Part shown: positions 62,601 through 64,000 of the stretch, one piece after another
How positions within the stretch are numbered: the stretch's first letter is position 1
How the letters are laid out: each line of letters opens with the position of its first letter
Assembly: GCA_963711455.1 (NCBI GenBank)
Contig: CAVQEH010000006.1
Location: forward strand, 1-64,000
Origin: DATFVA01 sp963711455
Lineage (GTDB): Bacteria > Bacteroidota > Ignavibacteria > Ignavibacteriales > Ignavibacteriaceae
Direction of reading: 5' to 3'
DNA length: 64,000 bases
The notes under the pieces: model-generated
What the model was told of the DNA's origin: nothing
Databases searched by the model: none
The model's input: only the letters and a program-made list of their open reading frames with translations
Made by a program: the position numbers and the translations under genes

Positions 62601-62754
62601 TCAGATGAATTCTTATTATCTTTTCCCTACAAACCTTTTCTTTAATGCTGCTTACGGATTTGATAAATATTCAAGAATAGTTAACAATGAAACTATAACT
62701 TATGGTAAGGAATGGCGATTCTATGGCGGTATATTATTCGGTTTCGATATATAA
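59638..62754 (+). CDS. MA-type zinc protease / TolB-like propeller / outer-membrane barrel fusion
   Basis: 1038 residues. Signal peptide 1-25. An MA-clan protease domain follows with HEFTH at residues 127-131 (VISHEFTHMVQIQ) and the downstream WFAEGTAQYM, whose glutamate may be the third ligand. Next comes a TolB/WD40-like propeller (about 310-600; FSNDGKKFIYISNKSSD, SHDGKKITFLFERDG). The last 400 residues are a BamA/surface antigen-like barrel ending GGILFGFDI. Thus a surface or periplasmic protease seems anchored by its own barrel. Catalytic residues look intact. Confidence 0.85.
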   Translation: MNKLSMKIFLTLSILFVLFCSISFAQFTDFHPELKWYTIKGKHVEVHFHSGAERTAKVVAKIADEVWGPITSLYDYQPGTVHFVIKDIDDYSNGATYFFDNKIEIWTSALDFDLRGAHNWLRNVISHEFTHMVQIQSAMKMSRSIPAVFLQVLNYEDKRRPDILYGYPNFIVSYPISSVNMPAWFAEGTAQYMRKEFNYDQWDTHRDMILREYALNGNMLSWNEMGEFGKTSLGNESVYNAGFALTRYISQQYGEKKLEEVTRALGKVTNFTIDAAFKDVLGKDGNEIYNEWKDYLTADYKKRSAGVLNNLVSGDTVAREGFGNFYPAFSNDGKKFIYISNKSSDYFSPAGIYEYDLTTGKEKQLVAGVRSTVGWEGNENKIIYSKLTDDNPNWYNVHDLFVYDIDKDKETRITHDLRANQPAVSHDGKKITFLFERDGTTNLGIVDIDGKNFKRLTFFENGEQVYNPKFSSDNSFIVFDYSYANGRDIARVDTNGSNYKNIIATPYDERNPVFASNGDLIYSSDETGIFNLYRYHFQTGEKTRLTNVLGGAFMPSISDDGDILYAGYTSGGYKIFKITPEEQSKVEANDHYVWIDNPPLGSDKPKGDLAKFDIEKLRNYNDYEIPDYKEEKYSGAFSRLSFFPFIRLDNYNTDNTFVEKLKPGVYVSSSDMLNRYSLFAGGSINTRLERDLFLIFEYRNKLPLLFDLGIKPELSLELYNISRKSNADLKFGADTLSNGTINYSGIANTDVSYNLFEVDFAAKHRIISRDQDVEFRFIWSRYTATLGSFIFPNTSLLYPTTNDEYFIGRDLRFAYNFNLILPSRDMEINPMGAEVKFQYDYEFNKFNPDGEYTVENGVLKPKYNNYDFNRVELNTKLHFPMFFKGHTLTAQFRAGSILGPQVPEFFDFYLGGLIGMKAYPFYAISGNEIGWLNLTYRFPLFRNIDARLGHIYLDKIFLGFFGDLGNAWNGKIPALDSFKKGAGMEVRIQMNSYYLFPTNLFFNAAYGFDKYSRIVNNETITYGKEWRFYGGILFGFDI

Positions 62755-62780
62755 TTAAAAATTATTTTTATGAGGAAGTG

Positions 62781-63707
62781 ATGTTAAAAAGAAATTTACT
62801 TTTCGTGCTTCTTTTAATTTTTGCAGCTAACGAATTGTTGGCGCAAAGTGAAAATGAAATTACCAATCCTGAATTTAATTTTAAGGAGAATATAAAGACT
62901 TCAAATAGAATTGCATATACAGGAAATTTAAATATTGATAATAAAATTTCTTTTGATGCCGTTCAGAAAGAAATTTCAAAAAGAATTCTTAACCCGGAAA
63001 GTAAAGGTAAAAAATCACCATGGCTTGGAGCTTTGTTTTCAGTTGTTGTTCCCGGAGCCGGAGAATTCTATGCGGAAAGCTACTGGAAGACAGGCATTTT
63101 CCTTGCTATAGAAGCTGCCGTAATTACTACCGCAGTTATCTATAATAAAAAAGGAAATAATCAAACTGATTTTTTCCAGAATTATGCCGATAATAATTGG
63201 AGTGCAGTTCGGTACGCTCAATGGTTGAACGTTTACCGTGGAGGGAATATTACGGTATAACGATCAAGATGAATCTTTGCAGCCATGGAAAAGAGTGGAC
63301 TTCAATCAGATTCATGCAGGTTGAAAATCAGTTGAATAGAATCAGATTTATCTCACAATTTAGCTCCTTATGGTGAACAGCAATATTATGAAATGATTGG
63401 TAAGTATGATCAATTTGCTGCCGGCTGGGATGATTTTAACCAGGATATTCACCAACGAACTACAACTCCAATATCTCCTAATTTTAGATATTATTCCGGT
63501 TTACGTGGCAAAGCAAATAATTATTACAGTGTAGCCTCAACGGCTGTCATTTGCATTTATTTAAATCATTTCCTTAGTGCAATTGATGCCTACTGGAGTA
63601 CAACAATTTATAATAAAGACCTGGCTATGAGTATGACAGTAGAAAATCAACGATTTGCCGATACAATAGAATTAGTTCCAACTATAAATTTGAAATTAAG
63701 TTTTTAA
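62781..63707 (+). pseudogene. DUF5683-like outer-membrane-associated protein, broken by several frameshifts
   Basis: The first part (62781-63260, 159 residues, signal peptide 1-22) reads KKSPWLGALFSVVVPGAGEF and ends early after WLNVYRGGNITV. The second part (63393-63707) has IGKYDQFAAGWDDFNQ, YYSGLRGKANNYY, NHFLSAIDAYWS and the barrel-like end NLKLSF of the same family. Between them, family-like peptides appear in three frames: YNDQDESLQPWKRVDFNQIH, then VENQLNRI, then ESDLSHNLAPYGEQQYYEM. At least three or four indels within about 110 bp explain this; together they restore the original frame. Either a pseudogene or sequencing/assembly errors. Confidence 0.75.
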
Positions 63708-63859
63708 GATCTGAACCGGGGTAGTCATACTGGCAGATGGTTTGTAAAAAATTGCAAACAAGATGTCTCGTGATTTTGCTTCAGAATTTATCTCTGTAAG
63801 ATTGATGCAAATCAGTGCATTTTTGAGGTGAAACCCTGATATTTTTACCATCCCGGGAA

Positions 63860-63890
63860 TTGACATGTAAGGATCAAATTGTTAACTTTG
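63860..63890 (+). promoter_or_regulatory. Bacteroidota-type promoter of rplU
   Basis: TTGACA at 63860-63865 and TAACTTTG at 63883-63890 (a full match to TAnnTTTG) are 17 bp apart. The rplU start codon is 30 bp beyond. Confidence 0.5.
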
Positions 63891-63920
63891 TTTTCTAAAT
63901 TTTTTAGAAAGGTTAAGTAA

Positions 63921-64000
63921 ATGTTTGCTGTTGTAAATATAGCAGGTCAACAGTTCAAGGTTGAGGAAAACAGAAAATATTATGTTCCGCGATTAAAACA
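63921..64000 (+). CDS. rplU: 50S ribosomal protein L21 (partial)
   Basis: The first 26 codons are visible before the window ends. MFAVVNIAGQQFKVEENRKY fits the L21 N-terminus closely. GAAAGG precedes the ATG. In most bacteria rpmA (L27) follows, outside this window. Confidence 0.9.
   Translation, partial: MFAVVNIAGQQFKVEENRKYYVPRLK

Overview
The window is AT-rich chromosomal DNA from a Gram-negative bacterium of the Bacteroidota/Chlorobi/Ignavibacteria group, most likely an Ignavibacteria-type organism. The main evidence is a PorU/PorV pair and C-terminal sorting domains of type IX secretion (T9SS), Kdo-lipopolysaccharide genes, many outer-membrane barrel and beta-propeller proteins, frequent TTG starts, and at least one promoter with a TAnnTTTG -7 box. 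No database search was possible. Assignments rest on motifs and remembered family features.

Layout. 1-4.0 kb (minus): a coupled cluster of M48 protease, PlsC-like acyltransferase, KdsB and a PLP enzyme cut by the window edge, with a small YHS-domain protein upstream. 4.1-6.7 kb: two adjacent IS3-family elements, the second with a truncated orfA. 6.9-12.7 kb (plus): ABC exporter pair with a lipoprotein, 3-hydroxyacyl-CoA dehydrogenase, acetate kinase and an unusual SDR. 12.7-18.2 kb: a membrane protein, a TonB-dependent receptor with a small anchored partner, a possible nucleotidyltransferase toxin-antitoxin module and a secreted propeller protein. 18.3-24.7 kb: a tightly overlapping Kdo/LPS-transport operon (kdsA, unknown, kdsD, lptC, lptA-like, lptB), then murB. 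24.9-29.6 kb: phenylalanine hydroxylase, three redox genes, then 6-pyruvoyl-tetrahydropterin synthase, GTP cyclohydrolase I and two SDRs, which together look like a tetrahydrobiopterin supply route for the hydroxylase. 30.8-33.1 kb: ECF sigma, anti-sigma and Spy/CpxP-like periplasmic proteins on both sides. 33.2-35.4 kb: tRNA-Leu, a TPR protein, a CMD-like protein and a barrel protein. 35.6-44.7 kb: an envelope operon of DUF92, a giant TPR protein, a barrel, an HU-SPOR fusion and TolQ/TolR/TonB-like proteins. 44.7-46.8 kb (minus): NHL protein and three small membrane proteins.

46.9-49.0 kb holds tRNA-Gln, tRNA-Glu and a decayed tRNA-Glu copy whose T-loop is split by an IS1182-like element. 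49.1-51.1 kb carries a 2Fe-2S ferredoxin, endonuclease III, an HD-domain protein and a peroxiredoxin. 51.3-63.7 kb is a secretion block: PorU, PorV, an M6-like protein whose zinc motif is destroyed, a protease-propeller-barrel fusion, and a DUF5683-like gene broken by several indels. The window ends in rplU, downstream of a Bacteroidota-type promoter.

The strongest points for follow-up are the pterin/phenylalanine hydroxylase cluster, the split tRNA-Glu relic, the pseudo-M6 T9SS protein, the HU-SPOR/Tol operon, the unknown gene coupled inside the LPS operon, and the nucleotidyltransferase pair.
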